DNA from: JAXGPP01 sp964436865
Lineage (GTDB): Bacteria; Planctomycetota; Planctomycetia; Pirellulales; Thermoguttaceae
Length of the DNA stretch: 17,114 nt
NCBI GenBank assembly: GCA_964436865.1
Contig: CAYTFK010000134.1
Location: 1 to 17,114, forward strand
Direction: 5' to 3'
Each line of letters opens with the position of its first letter. Positions within the stretch are counted from its first letter, which is position 1. The notes under the pieces are model-generated. The model was not told the origin of the DNA. It did not search any database and worked only from the letters and a program-made list of their open reading frames with translations. Below, in pieces: positions 15,429 to 17,114 of this stretch. The position numbers and the translations under genes are program-made.

Positions 15429-15476
15429 GCGCGAGAGCGGGCTCTTCAAAGGGGACAGGTGCGGCCCTGCAAATCC

Positions 15477-15502
15477 TCCCGGCCTGCGCGCGGATGCCGG
15501 GA
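15477..15502. terminator. Hairpin in the convergent gap, candidate terminator of the kinase gene
   Basis: TCCCGGC (15477-15483) and GCCGGGA (15496-15502) form a perfect 7-bp GC-rich stem with a 12-base loop, about 50 bases after the kinase stop. No T tract follows on the plus strand; on the minus strand a short GGATTT follows. It could act weakly in either direction between the two converging genes. Confidence 0.35.
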
Positions 15503-15536
15503 AACGCCCCGAGCCCCGCCATCGACGGCGATGACG

Positions 15537-15555
15537 GAACTCGCGACCGGAGTTC
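15537..15555 (-). terminator. Hairpin right after the methyltransferase stop
   Basis: GAACTC (15537-15542) and GAGTTC (15550-15555) form a 6-bp stem with a 7-base loop, 3 bases beyond the methyltransferase stop on the minus strand. A smaller stem, CATCG-ACGG-CGATG (15520-15533), follows. There is no T run, so it may be a 3' mRNA end structure rather than a classical intrinsic terminator. Confidence 0.35.
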
Positions 15556-15558
15556 GGA

Positions 15559-16647
15559 CTATTTCCCGACCACGTAGTAGCAGTTGATGAAGTCGTGCGG
15601 CAGGCGATGCACCTCGACGCGGCTGAAGCCCGCGTCGCGGAGCATGCGGCGAGCCACCTCTTCACCCCAGCACGTGCCCAGGCCCGCCCCGCCTTGCGCG
15701 AGCGACACCGTCATGCAGTGCATGCACGAGATCGTGTACAGGAACGGGCCGATCGGGTGCTCCATGTCGCGATCAAGATGGCTCGTGGTATCGATGTCCT
15801 GCATGAGGAACACGCCCTTCGGCCGCAGCGCCGCATGGATCGCCTGCAGCACCTCTGCCGGCCGCGCCTGGTCGTGGATGGCGTCGAAAGCCGTAATCAT
15901 GTCGAAGCGATCACGGTGGCCGAGCGCCGCGACGTCCTGCACCTCGAACCGTGCATTGGTCACGCCCCGGCGCCGCGATTCCTCGCGCGCCATCTCCACC
16001 GCCTCGGGGCACATGTCGTATCCGGTGAACCGGCTGTTCGGAAACGAGTGCGCCAGCAGATTGATCGCCCGGCCCGCGCCGCAACCGACGTCGAGCACGT
16101 CGATTCCGCGCCGCAGATCGTCAATCGCCCCGGGCACCAGCGGCAGGATGCTGTCGGTCAGCGCCGCCACGACCGTCTGCGCGCTCTCCTCGGCCATCAC
16201 CTCGTGGAAGCGGTGATACCTTTCGTAAGGCACGCCGCCCCCGGTGCGGAAGCAGTTTAGAATGTCGTCTTCCACCCGGGCCAGCACCGTGAGCCATTGG
16301 GCCGTCGTGGCCATGTTCTCCGGCATCGCGGCCCGCGTCAGCAGCGAAGCGTGTTCTGGCGGCAACCGGTAAGTCCGCGATGCGGAGTCGTACTCGATAA
16401 CACCTCCCGTCACCATCGCCCCCAACCACTCGCGGACATAGCGCTCGTCGAAACGGCCCCGGGCGGCGATCTCGCGACTCGTGGCCGGCGGCATGTCGGC
16501 CATCAGGTCGAACAGCCCGCTGCGATGTCCCAGTGAGATCATCAACCCCAGCGCACCCGAGTTGAACACCCCCAACATCTTCTCCGCAAAGGCCTCGCGC
16601 TTCGAGCTCTCTACTTGTGTTTCCTGAGCCATCATTTCCGTAGCCAT
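15559..16647 (-). CDS. Winged-helix SAM-dependent class I methyltransferase
   Basis: A predicted cytoplasmic methyltransferase of 362 aa. Among several in-frame ATGs I chose 16647 because GAGGAG lies 6 bases upstream. An N-terminal winged-helix-like region (about 17-100: 'MLGVFNSGALGLMISLGHRSGLFDLMA', 'RYVREWLGAMVTGGVIEY') resembles the dimerisation domain of small-molecule methyltransferases such as the Rv2258c type. The Rossmann-like domain has motif I D-V-L-D-V-G-C-G-A-G at 183-192, 'FTGYDMCPEAVEMARE' for the acidic ribose-binding step, and 'FDMITAFDAIHDQ' as motif IV. A conserved 'CMHCMTVSLAQGGAGLG' block follows near 305-321. Family substrates are small molecules or unknown; no neighbour identifies one here. 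The gene converges on the histidine kinase with a 130-base gap and has an A/T-rich inverted repeat about 110 bases upstream. Confidence 0.88.
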   Translation of the reverse strand: MATEMMAQETQVESSKREAFAEKMLGVFNSGALGLMISLGHRSGLFDLMADMPPATSREIAARGRFDERYVREWLGAMVTGGVIEYDSASRTYRLPPEHASLLTRAAMPENMATTAQWLTVLARVEDDILNCFRTGGGVPYERYHRFHEVMAEESAQTVVAALTDSILPLVPGAIDDLRRGIDVLDVGCGAGRAINLLAHSFPNSRFTGYDMCPEAVEMAREESRRRGVTNARFEVQDVAALGHRDRFDMITAFDAIHDQARPAEVLQAIHAALRPKGVFLMQDIDTTSHLDRDMEHPIGPFLYTISCMHCMTVSLAQGGAGLGTCWGEEVARRMLRDAGFSRVEVHRLPHDFINCYYVVGK

Positions 16648-17028
16648 CAAGATCTCCTCGATCATGATTTGCTCAATGTGATGCAGCCGTCTCCGCCGCC
16701 TCCTGTGCAGCAGTCCCTGCTTCCGATCGGCCGGAACCGCTCCGGCCGCGCGTCAAGTCATATTACAAATGACCCCGGGCGATGGGACGTCCCGCGCAGA
16801 AAAAATCAGCCCGAACTGGCCGCGTTTGCGGAGATTACCCGGAGCGGTGCGGGAAAAATCTGCCGCCCTGAAGTCGGGGTGCGCGCTGCACGCCCTGGTT
16901 TCAGATCCTGCTCTCGGGAGCCGAACTCTGCGGCAATTCTGAAACGAACCCCACGGCGAGGAACGAGAACGGCGCCAGCCTTCCTGCGAGTTCGACTCTC
17001 GCGGCGGCGGACACGGCGGCGATCAGCC
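16648..17028. other. 381-base intergenic region upstream of the methyltransferase gene
   Basis: No convincing gene is visible. An open minus-strand frame of 62 codons at 16901-17089 overlaps the better-supported gene end at 17029-17114 in another frame. The region holds the methyltransferase leader, the inverted repeat at 16757-16773, a GGACGTCC palindrome near 16785-16792, and A-rich patches (16799-16806, 16854-16858) unlike the GC-rich surroundings. These make it a likely promoter and regulatory region. Confidence 0.4.
16757..16773 (-). promoter_or_regulatory. A/T-rich imperfect palindrome upstream of the methyltransferase gene
   Basis: The 17-base element GTCAT-ATTACAA-ATGAC has five perfectly paired outer positions and one further inner pair, 6 of 8 in total. 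It is the most A/T-rich spot in a GC-rich leader and lies about 110 bases upstream of the start at 16647. It has the size of a dimeric repressor or activator site. A TAATAT run on the minus strand inside it could also be a -10 box, but I found no matching -35. Confidence 0.35.
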
Positions 17029-17114
17029 TCACGGACGTTTCTGAGCCTGCAGGCACTGCATGTAATACTTCTGCACGTAGGACACGCACGAGCGGCCGTT
17101 CACCGCCGCCAGTG
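17029..17114 (-). CDS. C-terminal fragment of an unrecognised gene cut by the right edge
   Basis: The minus strand is open from the window edge to a TGA at 17029-17031 and encodes 27 residues (ending Y-Y-M-Q-C-L-Q-A-Q-K-R-P). Nearly every third codon position is G or C, and the helical, Tyr/Gln/Cys-containing composition looks like a real protein end, unlike the competing frame. I do not recognise the family. The rest of the gene lies beyond the window, transcribed toward the methyltransferase in the same direction. Confidence 0.55.
   Translation of the reverse strand, partial: LAAVNGRSCVSYVQKYYMQCLQAQKRP

Noticed and set aside
16901..17089. 62-codon minus-strand ORF near the right edge
   Set aside because: A different frame of the same strand encodes a better gene end (17029-17114) with G/C at nearly all third positions.

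Overview
The window looks like a chromosomal segment of a high-GC planctomycete (Planctomycetota, probably Pirellulales-like). This is inferred from gene content, not from a marker gene. The signs are a type II secretion/type IV pilus-like assembly operon with planctomycete-style subunits, Tat-exported Gfo/Idh/MocA oxidoreductases next to secreted glycan enzymes, a TIGR03032 protein, and strong G/C bias at third codon positions. No rRNA, tRNA, CRISPR array, insertion sequence, phage gene or origin was found.

Left block (1-5051, + strand): the tail of a type II secretion operon. The order is pseudopilin GspJ (cut by the window edge), pseudopilin GspK, the actin-like cytoplasmic/inner-membrane subunit GspL, and an inner-membrane GspM/PilO-like protein that carries an extra C-terminal GspC/PilP-like beta domain. 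The genes overlap or lie 4-6 bases apart, so they are very likely co-transcribed and translationally coupled.

Middle block (5057-7639, - strand): a small DUF2892-type membrane protein that converges on the secretion operon with only 5 bases between the stops, then cysE (serine O-acetyltransferase) and a HisN-type inositol-monophosphatase-family phosphatase. A 9-bp perfect inverted repeat sits directly in front of the DUF2892 gene.

Right-centre block (7872-14132, + strand): four genes that look like an exported carbohydrate-processing set. They are a Tat-exported NodB-like (polysaccharide-deacetylase fold) protein, a Tat-exported Gfo/Idh/MocA oxidoreductase, a large Sec-exported clan GH-A glycoside hydrolase with C-terminal beta-sandwich modules, and a TIGR03032 protein. 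The glycoside hydrolase is 52 bases from the oxidoreductase and 17 bases from the TIGR03032 gene.

Right block (14274-17114): a soluble PAS histidine kinase with a four-cysteine signature (+), converging on a winged-helix SAM methyltransferase (-). Hairpins lie in the 130-base convergent gap. The window ends in the last 27 codons of an unrecognised gene on the - strand.

I see no wholly undescribed system. The items most worth checking are the GspM-GspC-like fusion, the divergent exported NodB-like protein in its glycan context, the Cys4 PAS kinase, and the inverted repeats in front of the DUF2892 and methyltransferase genes.
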